Positions 36,534 through 44,327 are shown, counted from the first letter of the stretch. The stretch is 64,000 nt of DNA from Herpetosiphon aurantiacus DSM 785 (GCA_000018565.1 CP000875.1:697199-761198), one strand, 5' to 3'. Notes: generated by a model not told the origin, from the letters alone. Program-made: numbers and translations.

Positions 36534-37703
36534 TTAGCGTAACTTCTGATAGTGCTGGGCTAATTGTCGCCCAATTGCCTGCCAATCATACTGTTGGGCG
36601 ATCAATTGCCGGCCTGCTTCGCCGAGTTGTTCGGCCAAACGTGGCGAGTTCAAAATGCGCACAAGCGCTGCGGCAAAGGTTTGCGGCGTTTCGGCAAACA
36701 GCGCATGCTCTTCGTGTTTCAGCGGCAAGCCTTCAGCCGCCAACGTTGTGGTGACTAAGGGCAAGCCTGTCGCCAAGCCCTCTAAAATTTTGATGCGCAC
36801 GCCGCTGCCCCAAAAAATTGGCGCTGCCACCACCTGGCTTTGCCGATACACGGCCTGTAAATCATCAATTGTGCCAGGCACTTGAATTGTAGCACTCGCA
36901 AGTTGTTGAATTTCAGGGGTTGGGCTGCGCCCTGCTAGCATCAAGCGTGCTTCAGGCAGTTGAGCTTGCACCAATGGCCAAACCTCCCGTGCTAACCACA
37001 AGGCTCCTTCAACATTTGGCGGGTGAAAATAGTTACCGACAAACAGCACCTGCTGTGGTGCTTGGGACTGGCGACATAATGGCCATTGGCTTAAATCAAC
37101 CCCTGCTGGCACAGTGACAACGTTGAGTTTTGGTTGCCAACGATTCAAGGTTTGTTGATCGGTTGTGCTCAAGGTAACCAGCAAATCGCACTGGCGCAAG
37201 GCTCGCTGCTCATATAGCCATAAGCTGAGTAAACCAGCTAAGCGGCGGGCACGTAGTTTCCAATGGTGTTCACGTTGTAAACGTCGCCATTGTGCCACAA
37301 ACCCAACTTGATGTATGGTACAGATAATTGCTTTTAGCCCCAAACGGCGGGCAAATGGCGCATACTGAGCCATGGTTGTGCCTTCAAGTTGCAACAAATC
37401 AGGCAGATTGCGCATCCAGCGTTGTTGTAAATAATCGCACATGGGTTGCGAAAATTCCAAATGCACCGCTGGTGGATCGATGCCTTTTCGCGCTGGCTTG
37501 GTTGGGGTAAACGCCCGTAGATCACGACACCATTGCGGCAATGGCCCCCAATCGACGGCTTCAGGTTGGGTGGCTAAACAATAACTATCGACAGTATAAT
37601 AATGACTTAATTGCTGTACGGCATTCAAACTATAGTTTTTTGAACCAGCATGGGCTGGATACACTGGAGTGGGGGTTAGTACACTGAGGCTTGCAGGTTG
37701 CAT
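36534..37703 (-). CDS. GT-B glycosyltransferase (GT4-like)
   Basis: Cytoplasmic or membrane-peripheral sugar transferase, 389 aa. The N-terminal half begins SLSVLTPTPVYPAHAGSKNYSLNAVQQLS. The C-terminal nucleotide-sugar domain has VLFVGNYFHPPNVEGALWL, ARLMLAGRSP, VPGTIDDLQAVYRQSQVVAAPIFWGSG and the E-rich VRIKILEGLATGLPLVTT motif. The start is ATG 37703 (a TTG lies just before it). It is an isolated glycosyltransferase with no surface-polysaccharide genes near it; the acceptor is unknown. Confidence 0.9.
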   Translation of the reverse strand: MQPASLSVLTPTPVYPAHAGSKNYSLNAVQQLSHYYTVDSYCLATQPEAVDWGPLPQWCRDLRAFTPTKPARKGIDPPAVHLEFSQPMCDYLQQRWMRNLPDLLQLEGTTMAQYAPFARRLGLKAIICTIHQVGFVAQWRRLQREHHWKLRARRLAGLLSLWLYEQRALRQCDLLVTLSTTDQQTLNRWQPKLNVVTVPAGVDLSQWPLCRQSQAPQQVLFVGNYFHPPNVEGALWLAREVWPLVQAQLPEARLMLAGRSPTPEIQQLASATIQVPGTIDDLQAVYRQSQVVAAPIFWGSGVRIKILEGLATGLPLVTTTLAAEGLPLKHEEHALFAETPQTFAAALVRILNSPRLAEQLGEAGRQLIAQQYDWQAIGRQLAQHYQKLR

Positions 37704-37851
37704 CAATTGACCTACCGAAGCTAGAGAACCACTGGCCCAAGTATAGCAGACGAATCACAATCAGCAGCGAATATTGATTCACGACGTTAAATATTGCACC
37801 ATCGCAACAATCCCTCAAACTCCAGGCTCTTGAAATTACAAAGGAGCAACG

Positions 37852-38562
37852 ATGAAAATCGCATTTCTATCGGCGCAATGGGCCAATTTAGGCTTATTCT
37901 CGTATGCTGTGCCCGATCAATTATTGCAGCCCTATTTGCCAACTGGCTTAGAGCTTGATCGGCGTGATGGTTCGGCGTTTGTTAGTTTGGTGGTGTTTGA
38001 TTTTCTCCAAACCAAGGTTTTGGGCCTAGCTTGGCCGGGCTTTCGCAACTTTGCCGAGATGAATTTGCGCTTTTATGTCCGTCGTGGTCAGCAACGTGGC
38101 GTGGTTTTTGTGCGCGAGATTGTGCCGCAATGGCTGGTTGCTACCTTGGCCAACGTCATTTATAACGAGCCATATGTGGCCGCGCCGTTACAGAGCCATA
38201 CCCAACAGAGTGCCAGCCACATCACGGTTGAGCACAATCTCTACTGGCAAGGCCAAACCAATTTGGTCAAACTGACCGCTAGCAAACAGCTATATCACCC
38301 AGCCGCTGATAGCACCGAACATTTTTTCAAGGAGCACGAGTGGGGCTTTGGGCGTAAACGCAATGGTCAGCCAATCATTTATCGGGTTGAGCATCCGGAG
38401 TGGGATGTGTATCCAGTGGAGCGCTATCAACTGCAATTTGATTGGGGCGCGATTTATGGCCCGCAATGGGCTTGGTTGGCCCAGGAAACGCCCTATTCAG
38501 TCGTCTTAGCCAAAGGCTCTGCCGTCAAGGTGTTTCCGCATCAACGCATGCCCAATGGCTAA
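37852..38562 (+). CDS. DUF2071 (YqjF-like) protein
   Basis: A 236-aa protein of the DUF2071 family, function unknown, possibly an acetoacetate decarboxylase-like beta-barrel. Visible: AVPDQLLQPYLPTGLELDRRDGSAFVSLVVFDFLQTKVLG near the N-terminus (residues about 19-58), FAEMNLRFYVRR, and FFKEHEWGFGRKRNGQPIIYRVEHPEWDVYPV in the second half. GGAG precedes the ATG by 6 bp. It is divergent from the glycosyltransferase gene (148-bp gap) and has no operon partner. Confidence 0.88.
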   Translation: MKIAFLSAQWANLGLFSYAVPDQLLQPYLPTGLELDRRDGSAFVSLVVFDFLQTKVLGLAWPGFRNFAEMNLRFYVRRGQQRGVVFVREIVPQWLVATLANVIYNEPYVAAPLQSHTQQSASHITVEHNLYWQGQTNLVKLTASKQLYHPAADSTEHFFKEHEWGFGRKRNGQPIIYRVEHPEWDVYPVERYQLQFDWGAIYGPQWAWLAQETPYSVVLAKGSAVKVFPHQRMPNG

Positions 38563-38641
38563 ACATCCTAGGCTGCTGGTAACGCTGGCCGAGTTGTGGC
38601 GTAATGGGGGGTAATCATTAATCAGAGTTTGGAGAAGAACG

Positions 38642-39334
38642 ATGCAAACAACTATTTCTTGGCGAATTACTTGGATTCTATTGGGCTTATTTGTTGCGAT
38701 TGTTGGATTGGCGGCTTATCCACTGCTCCAACATCAACCGCAAAGCCAAGTATTTCGCCGAACAACCCGCGTGCAAATTGACAGTAGCTTGGCGGCTGAA
38801 GCTGTTATGTGGGGAATGGATGCGTATTTATTTCCCGATTATGGTGGTGTGGTTACCCATACGACGACGATCAATAATGTTACAACCACCAGAACCTTCA
38901 CGCGGCAACAGGATTATTATGGAGTTGTCTTTCACAATACCTTGCAGGCTGGACGAGAATATGTAGCCTTGGTAGGGCAACCGATCGAACAGGGTGGCAT
39001 CAAACGCATTAATTTTTATCGAATTGAATATGCTATTGGTGAAGAACAGCTTCAATTTTTGCCGTACCCCTATCGAGGAGTTAAGATTTACACTGGCCTT
39101 GAAGTTGGCTATGAGGTTTGTCACTACAACCAACCAACCTGTGAGCCGATCGTTATGACCGATTTCTTAACCGCCGAGCCATCTCCAGCCCGTAAGAAGG
39201 CGCTAAGCCACAAGTTTTTCAGCGAAGAGGTCATTCGGCATATGCGCCATGATTTTACAAGCGCATTGATTAATGCTGGGCCTGGCTCGTTTTTTGAGCA
39301 GGATGAATGGTTAGGTGCATTGCCTGTCCGTTAA
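38642..39334 (+). CDS. Membrane-anchored protein, unknown function
   Basis: A 230-aa protein with one N-terminal hydrophobic helix (about residues 9-29, ITWILLGLFVAIVGLAAYPLL), which is a signal anchor, and then a soluble part rich in Tyr, Thr and Val with a TTTINNVTTTRTFTRQ stretch. Two Cys (YEVCHYNQPTC) could form an extracytoplasmic disulfide. I do not recognise a family. GGAGAAG lies before the ATG. A very strong hairpin follows and separates it from the convergent CobW-type gene. Confidence 0.7.
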   Translation: MQTTISWRITWILLGLFVAIVGLAAYPLLQHQPQSQVFRRTTRVQIDSSLAAEAVMWGMDAYLFPDYGGVVTHTTTINNVTTTRTFTRQQDYYGVVFHNTLQAGREYVALVGQPIEQGGIKRINFYRIEYAIGEEQLQFLPYPYRGVKIYTGLEVGYEVCHYNQPTCEPIVMTDFLTAEPSPARKKALSHKFFSEEVIRHMRHDFTSALINAGPGSFFEQDEWLGALPVR

Positions 39335-39404
39335 AACTGTACGCTTATGCTCCAACCCAGTGGGATCGTAGAGCGCGTAGGGCTATTATCAACAACCCTT
39401 GGAA

Positions 39405-39462
39405 TGCCCCTGACCACCACCCCTCGTCCACCGTAGTGGGCGAGGGGTGGTGGTCAGGGGCA
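39405..39462 (+). terminator. Long perfect hairpin between convergent genes (repeat-family copy C)
   Basis: A 22-bp perfect stem (TGCCCCTGACCACCACCCCT..., arms 39405-39426 and 39441-39462), with CCAC/GTGG pairing again inside the loop. It sits between convergent stops at 39334 and 39481. It shares the CCCCTCG ... CGAGGGG core with copies A (12305) and B (35185). Confidence 0.75.
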
Positions 39463-39480
39463 TGGTTCTTCCTATACTTG

Positions 39481-40689
39481 CTAAGCTATCGCTTCGTACT
39501 CATTCCAATCAGCAAACGGATCATCGATTTGCCACGTTGCGGCAGGTTGCTGCCATTCGTGATCGCTAACCAAACAGGCATCTAACGTTTGCTGTAACCA
39601 TTGTTGATCAAAATCTTGGCCGATAAAGACGAGTTCCTGCCGACGGTCGCCGACCTGCTCATCCCACAAGGCTTCAATTTCGGTGCGTTCCTCGGCAGTT
39701 TCCGGCCATTCGCTCTGATCGCTATCAGCCCACCATTGTCCAGCTGGCTCGACCCGGCAATTTTGGCCCGCCTGCGAAAGCAAGCCAGCCGTCTCGGGCT
39801 GCGAAATTACCCAAAAGAAGCCTTTGGCGCGAATTACGCCAGGCCAATCATTATTGACAAAATCCCAAAAACGCTGAGCGACAAATGGCCGTCGAGCGCG
39901 ATATACCCAGCTGCGAATGCCATATTCCTCGGTTTCGGGCGTATGTTCGCCGCGCAATTCGGCCAACCAACCAGGTGCAGCGCTTGCTTGATCAAAATCA
40001 AACAAGCCTGTATTCAGAATTTCGTTGAGTGGCACTTGACCATGTTGTGCATGAAAAATCTTGGCTTGCGGATTGAGTTTATTTAGCAATTCATGCAAAT
40101 GGATTAATTGTTCGGCACTAACCAAATCAGTTTTATTAATGATTAACACATTGCAAAACTCAATCTGATCGATCAATAAATCGACCAAAGTCCGCTCATC
40201 GGCCTCGTCGATCGCCAAATCACGATCGCGTAAATCGTGAGCAGCATTGAAATCGTGTAAGAAATTGAGTGCATCAACCACGGTTACCATCGTATCGAGC
40301 TTGGCAATTTCGCCCAAACTGAGGCCCGATTCATCCTCGAAAGTAAAGGTTTCGGCGACGGGCAACGGCTCCGAAATACCAGTCGATTCGATCAGCAGAT
40401 AATCGAATCGGCCAGCACGAGCTAGCTTACTAACCTCAAGCAACAAATCTTCACGCAAGGTACAGCAAATACAACCATTGCTGAGCTCGATCAATTGTTC
40501 TTCGACCCGATTGAGTGCAAGTTCGCCTTGACCAACCAACCGCGCATCGATATTAACTTCGCTCATATCATTGACGATGACGGCGACCCGCAAGCCCTCG
40601 CGGTTGGCCAAAATATGATTTAATAAGGTGGTTTTCCCTGCACCAAGAAAACCAGAAAGTACAGTTACGGGAAGCGGCAACTTCGACAT
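39481..40689 (-). CDS. CobW/COG0523-family G3E GTPase, probable metal chaperone
   Basis: P-loop GTPase of 402 aa: Walker [12 protein letters not shown] (about residues 12-22), the metal-binding GCICC motif (about 73-77; [12 protein letters not shown]), [11 protein letters not shown], the base motif NKTDL, and a CobW C-terminal domain ([14 protein letters not shown] onward) with an acidic tail. Such proteins deliver zinc or cobalt. There is no cobalamin or zinc-uptake gene beside it. An AAGGA site and an A+T-rich promoter region precede ATG 40689; I see no clear Zur-type palindrome. It stands next to the tRNA-Asn promoter, divergent. Confidence 0.92.
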   Translation of the reverse strand: MSKLPLPVTVLSGFLGAGKTTLLNHILANREGLRVAVIVNDMSEVNIDARLVGQGELALNRVEEQLIELSNGCICCTLREDLLLEVSKLARAGRFDYLLIESTGISEPLPVAETFTFEDESGLSLGEIAKLDTMVTVVDALNFLHDFNAAHDLRDRDLAIDEADERTLVDLLIDQIEFCNVLIINKTDLVSAEQLIHLHELLNKLNPQAKIFHAQHGQVPLNEILNTGLFDFDQASAAPGWLAELRGEHTPETEEYGIRSWVYRARRPFVAQRFWDFVNNDWPGVIRAKGFFWVISQPETAGLLSQAGQNCRVEPAGQWWADSDQSEWPETAEERTEIEALWDEQVGDRRQELVFIGQDFDQQWLQQTLDACLVSDHEWQQPAATWQIDDPFADWNEYEAIA

Positions 40690-40727
40690 TTGGCTTTAAT
40701 CCTTGCTATTTATTGATACTATATATC

Positions 40728-40754
40728 ATTATAATCGATTTTTGCATTCGTCAA
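40728..40754 (-). promoter_or_regulatory. Possible promoter for the CobW-type gene
   Basis: On the minus strand, TTGACG (40754-40749) and TATAAT (40733-40728) are 15 bp apart, a short spacer. It is back-to-back with the tRNA promoter. Confidence 0.35.
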
Positions 40755-40761
40755 GCAGCGT

Positions 40762-40790
40762 TTGACAAAACGGCCAAAGCGGAGTATACT
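40762..40790 (+). promoter_or_regulatory. Promoter of the tRNA-Asn pair
   Basis: Perfect TTGACA (40762-40767), exact 17-bp spacer, TATACT (40785-40790). Transcription would start near 40797, about 40 bp before the first tRNA. Confidence 0.75.
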
Positions 40791-40837
40791 TCAGCACTGT
40801 TGAACGGCAAAATCGTCTGAAACAAACAACTATATAA

Positions 40838-40913
40838 TCCCTGATAGCTCAGTTGGTAGAGCAATTGACTGTTAATCAATGGGTCCTAGGTTCGAGTCCT
40901 AGTCAGGGAGCCA
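40838..40913 (+). tRNA. tRNA-Asn (GUU), first copy
   Basis: Full cloverleaf: acceptor TCCCTGA / TCAGGGA, D-stem GCTC/GAGC, anticodon stem ATTGA/TCAAT around CTGTTAA (anticodon GTT), and T-stem CTAGG/CCTAG around TTCGAGT. Discriminator G; CCA is encoded (40911-40913). Confidence 0.97.
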
Positions 40914-40933
40914 CTTCTTTTTACAATTGATAT

Positions 40934-41009
40934 TCCCTGATAGCTCAGTTGGTAGAGCGGTTGACTGTTAATCAGCATGTCCTAGGTTCGAGTCCTAGTC
41001 AGGGAGCCA
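40934..41009 (+). tRNA. tRNA-Asn (GUU), second copy
   Basis: Same cloverleaf with a compensated anticodon stem (GTTGA/TCAGC) and a different variable loop (ATGTC); CCA is encoded. The last 32 bp (40979-41010) are identical to 40883-40914. Phage-type sequence begins just downstream. Confidence 0.97.
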
Positions 41010-41010
41010 C
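40979..41010 (+). other. Candidate left attachment site (attL) in the tRNA-Asn 3' end
   Basis: Everything to the right reads as prophage, and tyrosine integrases commonly use tRNA 3' ends. The matching attR would lie beyond 64000 and is not seen, so this is inferred only from position. Confidence 0.3.
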
Positions 41011-41341
41011 AACCGACAAGCGTCCATCTGAGTAATCACATGGGCGTTTGTCAATTAAGCACAAAAAATAAAGCACTGCTTTCAAAACAGTCGCTTGGTA
41101 TCAATACAATCAGGGGTAACTACCGTATTCCTGATCTGGATAACTGGCAGCGGTCGCATGAATGGCTACCATTCATACAACGATCTCAGCATGCCAAGAA
41201 TCTTGTCCCCTTTATTTATTCAATTGGTAAGGTGCGTTGCTCTTATAGGGGTAACTAGCTTATCGTGGTAAGACTGAAGAGGGTTGCCAAACACTAACAA
41301 CAGTTTTTACCACAAATAGAACTAGCTCATCTTACAGCAGC
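41010..41341. other. Gap between tRNA-Asn and the first Xre gene
   Basis: It contains a hairpin (41015-41052) and a 72-codon frame (41040-41258) with no ribosome site and no recognisable motif. I do not call a gene. GGGGTAAC occurs twice (41112, 41248). Confidence 0.5.
41015..41052 (+). terminator. Hairpin after the tRNA pair
   Basis: GACAAGCGTCCAT pairs with ATGGGCGTTTGTC; the two differences are G-T wobbles in RNA. A weak T tract follows. Confidence 0.45.
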
Positions 41342-41373
41342 CTAAAAACCTGCAAGATGAGCTAGTTCTATTT
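41314..41373 (-). terminator. 20-bp perfect inverted repeat spanning the end of an Xre gene
   Basis: Arms 41314-41333 and 41354-41373 (AAATAGAACTAGCTCATCTT and its exact complement) around a 20-bp loop. One arm encodes the last residues (ELAHL) of the Xre protein, so the hairpin lies over the stop codon. It can act as terminator or mRNA end stabiliser. Confidence 0.7.
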
Positions 41374-41593
41374 TAGATTCTGAATTTTCCTCGGAATCGT
41401 CGAAAATCAGTAGATCCTGAATAGCGATGCCCAACGCTTTGCACAACTTTGCTACTGTATCGGTAGTAATGTTGGTGGTTGGATGGTTCTTAATATTCGA
41501 AATCCTGGCTGATGTTAGACCTGTCCGTTCTGACAGATCTTTCACTGAGATTTTGCGTCTCCACATGATCTCATCCAGATTATTACGAATCAT
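41342..41593 (-). CDS. Xre-family (Cro/CI) HTH regulator
   Basis: A small 83-aa DNA-binding protein consisting of one Xre HTH: NLDEIMWRRKISVKDLSERTGLTSARISNIKNHPTTNITTDTVAKLCKALGI, with recognition helix at about residues 27-36 and a short acidic tail. It resembles stand-alone Cro-like or YozG-type regulators of mobile elements. A consensus promoter lies upstream (TTGACA-17-TAGAAT) and a GGGGG site before ATG 41593. No partner gene is next to it, because a MITE-like insertion occupies the neighbouring space. It may regulate the element's lysogeny together with the second Xre gene at 43.0 kb. Confidence 0.9.
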   Translation of the reverse strand: MIRNNLDEIMWRRKISVKDLSERTGLTSARISNIKNHPTTNITTDTVAKLCKALGIAIQDLLIFDDSEENSESKIELAHLAGF

Positions 41594-41618
41594 AATGACC
41601 CCCTATCGAGATATTACG

Positions 41619-41647
41619 ATTCTAACGTATATAATAACATCTGTCAA
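41619..41647 (-). promoter_or_regulatory. Promoter of the first Xre gene
   Basis: On the minus strand, TTGACA (41647-41642), 17-bp spacer, TAGAAT (41624-41619). The mRNA start is about 20 bp before the ATG. Confidence 0.65.
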
Positions 41648-41738
41648 AAAATCTCACGTAGATAGTATATGGTTAAAATATTATTTTATATAATATGATT
41701 TTATCACAAAAATAATCTAGAATCTTGTTGAAGTAATA

Positions 41739-41888
41739 GGTTCTGTCTGATAATTCAATCTCATACCGTATATCATCATAAGAACCTCGCATTAATAGGC
41801 TGATTGGGCAGTATTCTTGGTGATTTTCATGTCCATAATGGTGTTCTAATACTTCATCTGAAGGCTTCCGAAATTATCGGACAGAGCC
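41739..41888 (+). mobile_element. MITE-like element, left copy (150 bp)
   Basis: Terminal inverted repeats GGTTCTGTCTGATAATT and AATTATCGGACAGAGCC (15 of 17 match), TA on both flanks, and no coding frame. A diverged second copy lies inverted at 42778-42933 with shared internal blocks such as AGTATTCTTGGTGATTTT and GAAGGCTTC. Confidence 0.75.
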
Positions 41889-41902
41889 TAACACACTGAA
41901 AA

Positions 41903-42676
41903 TTAGCTTGGAAGGTCATCAAGGGGTTTCACAGGTTCATCAGGTTGATTTCTAGTTTGCTGCTCTATCTCTCTAAAATTTTTTTCTACTATATGAAGAT
42001 TTCTATTTATATCAGAGCGTGCAGAGATAACTTTATCTACAAATTCATATGGGTTGATTCCTTTAAATGTATCGGGGGATACACCATGGTATTTGCGAAT
42101 TTCTATATCTTCTGCGAGCTCATTAAGTTTTGGAATATTTTGAGAAACCCAATCTTCTAAATGAATCAAAATATTCTTTATGTTATTAAAAGCATTCGAT
42201 ACTTCTATATCGTATATAAAAGAAGCACCCATTTTTTGCATATTGATACGAGTTTCTATAATAGCTCGCAATAATAACAAAGGATCTTCAGATGAGACAA
42301 GTTTATTAAAAGCTTTTCTGTCAAATAGAATTAATAAATTTCTTATTTTTTCTGCATCATTAATAATTTGAGTATTTTTAATGTGATTCATCTCATATAA
42401 AGTTTTTTTTGTTTCTGCTATTAGCTTAGAAACCTCAGCAGATTGTAAATTTCTAATATCATAGGCATCGATTATAGTTTTTTCCGTTTCTATATTGAGC
42501 TTTGCTATTTCTGCATCCATTCTTTTACGATCATTATCAAGTTTTTGTTGTTCAATCATTATCTTTTCTTTATCTGACTTAAACGTTCTTTTTGCTATTA
42601 TCATTGTTATAATGGTACCAAAAACAGCTACAATCCCAGCAATTAAAGCAGCTTGTACTTCAGGTGAAGTTGTCAT
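41903..42676 (-). CDS. Membrane-anchored coiled-coil protein, strongly AT-rich
   Basis: A 257-aa protein with one membrane helix (about residues 6-30, VQAALIAGIVAVFGTIITMIIAK), then a long charged helical region (about 35-120) of coiled-coil character (KEKIMIEQQKLDNDRKRMDAEIAKLN is split by few breaks), and a helical C-terminal domain ending in a Pro/Asp-rich tail. I recognise no family. ATG 42676 has GGAG 6 bp upstream; the frame continues to 42763. The gene is roughly 30% G+C in a 50%-plus genome and lies exactly between the two inverted MITE-like copies, so it was probably acquired with them. Confidence 0.8.
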   Translation of the reverse strand: MTTSPEVQAALIAGIVAVFGTIITMIIAKRTFKSDKEKIMIEQQKLDNDRKRMDAEIAKLNIETEKTIIDAYDIRNLQSAEVSKLIAETKKTLYEMNHIKNTQIINDAEKIRNLLILFDRKAFNKLVSSEDPLLLLRAIIETRINMQKMGASFIYDIEVSNAFNNIKNILIHLEDWVSQNIPKLNELAEDIEIRKYHGVSPDTFKGINPYEFVDKVISARSDINRNLHIVEKNFREIEQQTRNQPDEPVKPLDDLPS

Positions 42677-42777
42677 TATAGCTCCATATTTCTCAAATGT
42701 ATATCCAGATATTGATTTATAGGATATACCTGCAACAGATGATAGTAAATTATTTACTTTCATCCAAAACTTTACTA

Positions 42778-42933
42778 GATTCTGTCTAATAATTCCTGAA
42801 GCCTTCTAGAAAAGACCAAAACATCGCGATAAACATAAAAAATCACCAAGAATACTATCTCTATCAACATATTAATGCAGCTTTTATGACAGTATATGAT
42901 GTGAGCTTGAATTATCAGACAGAACCCAGAGCC
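42778..42933 (-). mobile_element. MITE-like element, right inverted copy
   Basis: On the minus strand it starts with GGTTCTGTCTGATAATTCAA (from 42926), identical to the left copy for 20 bp. It keeps GCATTAATA, AGTATTCTTGGTGATTTT and GAAGGCTTC in order, and ends GAATTATTAGACAGAATC. An extra CAGAGCC at 42927-42933 repeats the left copy's end. Confidence 0.75.
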
Positions 42934-43040
42934 TAAAGTTAGATTGGATAATAAGCCTATTCGGAACATCGCAAGAAAAGTCACTCCTATCGCAAACCTG
43001 TGTGACTACTAGCGCTATTGCGATACAATCTTTCAGTACT

Positions 43041-43268
43041 CTATCCTTCCTCTATTGCATTCTTCGTTCTGGGTTCGCGCACGAAAACCTCACCAGGCTC
43101 GATGCCTAATGCTTCGCAAATACTATCAAGGGTTTTTAAGTCTATTCTGTTTATTCTACCTTTATATAAACCATATGCTGTTGGATAAGATAGATGGGTT
43201 TCATCAGCAAATCGTTGTATATTCCACCCTCGTGCATCAACGATCTCTCCAATACGCAAATAAATCAT
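43041..43268 (-). CDS. Xre-family repressor, divergent from the early operon
   Basis: A 75-aa Cro/CI-type HTH protein (IGEIVDARGWNIQRFADETHLSYPTAYGLYKGRINRIDLKTLDSICEALGIEPGEVF), recognition helix about residues 27-37. AGGAG lies 8 bp before ATG 43268. It is divergent from the first early gene across a 152-bp region that holds a 17-bp-arm palindrome covering the early promoter, the standard place for the master lysogeny repressor. Too small to carry a cleavage or dimerisation domain of the lambda CI type. Confidence 0.9.
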   Translation of the reverse strand: MIYLRIGEIVDARGWNIQRFADETHLSYPTAYGLYKGRINRIDLKTLDSICEALGIEPGEVFVREPRTKNAIEEG

Positions 43269-43340
43269 AGCTATCTCCTGAACTTGTGTGTTTATTAGTT
43301 ATCTTGACTGTGTGAAATATACCATATTTATACATAATCA

Positions 43341-43388
43341 ATAAATCTAGCTTTATAGGTTATTGACATCTTATAAAGCTAGATTTAT
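43341..43388. promoter_or_regulatory. Palindromic operator over the early promoter
   Basis: Perfect 17-bp inverted arms ATAAATCTAGCTTTATA (43341-43357) and its complement (43372-43388), 14 bp apart. The -35 lies in the loop and the -10 starts in the right arm. The neighbouring Xre protein is the likely binder. Confidence 0.65.
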
Positions 43389-43391
43389 AAT
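43363..43391 (+). promoter_or_regulatory. Early promoter
   Basis: Consensus TTGACA (43363-43368), exact 17-bp spacer, consensus TATAAT (43386-43391). AAGGAG (43407-43412) and the ATG at 43421 follow. Confidence 0.8.
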
Positions 43392-43420
43392 ATTATATAA
43401 ATAATCAAGGAGTTAGAACC

Positions 43421-43918
43421 ATGGCACACACAAAAGCGGTCACCTACAACTTCAAGAATCGGGATTTCGATGCGTCCGTGAATGGCGAGTACATTGGCTC
43501 ATTCCCCACCGATCTGGATGCACGAATGGCCTGTAATCGTTTAGTGTTGGAATTGATTGAGTTAGATAACCGAGCGGTTGAGGACGCTGAAGAAGCAATG
43601 GCCATTGGCGTGGTTGAACCAGTTGCCGAAGCGAGCGCTGAGGTTCCGTTGTTCGAAGTCGTCGATTTGATTCCTATGCCTGCGGTTACTGCCACGACCT
43701 ATGCCAACACCCCTATTGATGCGCTGGCTCGCACCATGGTCATTTTGAGCCGCAACTGGCAACGGGCGATTCGCGCAGGTCGCTACGCTGATGCCGAACG
43801 GATCGAGGCCCATGAACAGGCGGTTCGCAGTCAATTCCGCTCCCTCTCCAGCCCTTCGCTACCACCTGTACCTGTTGTTCAGCAGCGTCCAACGACCAGC
43901 CGCCGGATTAACTATTAA
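43421..43918 (+). CDS. Early prophage protein, unknown
   Basis: A 165-aa protein, first gene behind the repressed early promoter, with an AAGGAG site 8 bp before its ATG. The N-terminal 45 residues (VTYNFKNRDFDASVNGEYIGSF) look like a small beta-alpha domain. A Glu/Ala/Val-rich stretch follows (about 46-85), then a helical segment with two basic patches (RNWQRAIRAGRYADAERIEAHEQ), and a Pro/Ser-rich tail. I do not recognise it. Position and control suggest a lysis-lysogeny switch or replication accessory protein. Confidence 0.75.
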   Translation: MAHTKAVTYNFKNRDFDASVNGEYIGSFPTDLDARMACNRLVLELIELDNRAVEDAEEAMAIGVVEPVAEASAEVPLFEVVDLIPMPAVTATTYANTPIDALARTMVILSRNWQRAIRAGRYADAERIEAHEQAVRSQFRSLSSPSLPPVPVVQQRPTTSRRINY

Positions 43919-44009
43919 ACCCTTCACTGCTCGCAAAAGCAGCAAAGGGCCTCACATGACCGAGGTACAGATTCGAAGCCTTGCCTCGGCCACGAAAGGA
44001 TGATACCTG

Positions 44010-44327
44010 ATGACACCAACCCATGTCAATCACGACCGCTGCCAGCGCTTGGCGCGTGCCAGCGCGATCGTGCAACTGGCGACCATTATTCAGGAAGAAG
44101 AAGGCCTCGACGACAACACCGCCTACATATTGGCCGAGCAAGAACTGGATGCCATTGCTGCGACCGAAGCGGCATGGAGCGATCAGCAACCTGTTGCCAT
44201 GCTGCGTATCTTGCCAACGGCGTGGGGGGTCGTATTGGTTCGCAACGGCTCGCGTTTGGTGGTACATCGTACCGATATTCCGGCGGTGCTGGAATCCTTG
44301 ACCCGTTGGGCTGCTTCATCCTATTAA
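44010..44327 (+). CDS. Small early prophage protein, unknown
   Basis: A 105-aa protein. An acidic helical N-terminal half (ASAIVQLATIIQEEEGLDDNTAYILAEQELDAI) is followed by a short beta-rich part (VAMLRILPTAWGVVLVRNGSRLVVHRTDIPAVLESL). AAAGGATGA lies upstream of ATG 44010. It is the second gene of the early unit, 91 bp after the first. No family recognised. An overlapping 118-codon frame from 44000 in another phase is rejected because this frame has the ribosome site and more protein-like content. Confidence 0.7.
   Translation: MTPTHVNHDRCQRLARASAIVQLATIIQEEEGLDDNTAYILAEQELDAIAATEAAWSDQQPVAMLRILPTAWGVVLVRNGSRLVVHRTDIPAVLESLTRWAASSY

Noticed and set aside
40831-40838. TATATAAT just before the first tRNA-Asn as its promoter
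   Set aside because: It would start transcription inside the tRNA; the consensus promoter at 40762-40790 is correctly placed.
41040-41258. 72-codon frame after the tRNA pair
   Set aside because: No ribosome site, no motif, and its start lies in the tRNA terminator hairpin.
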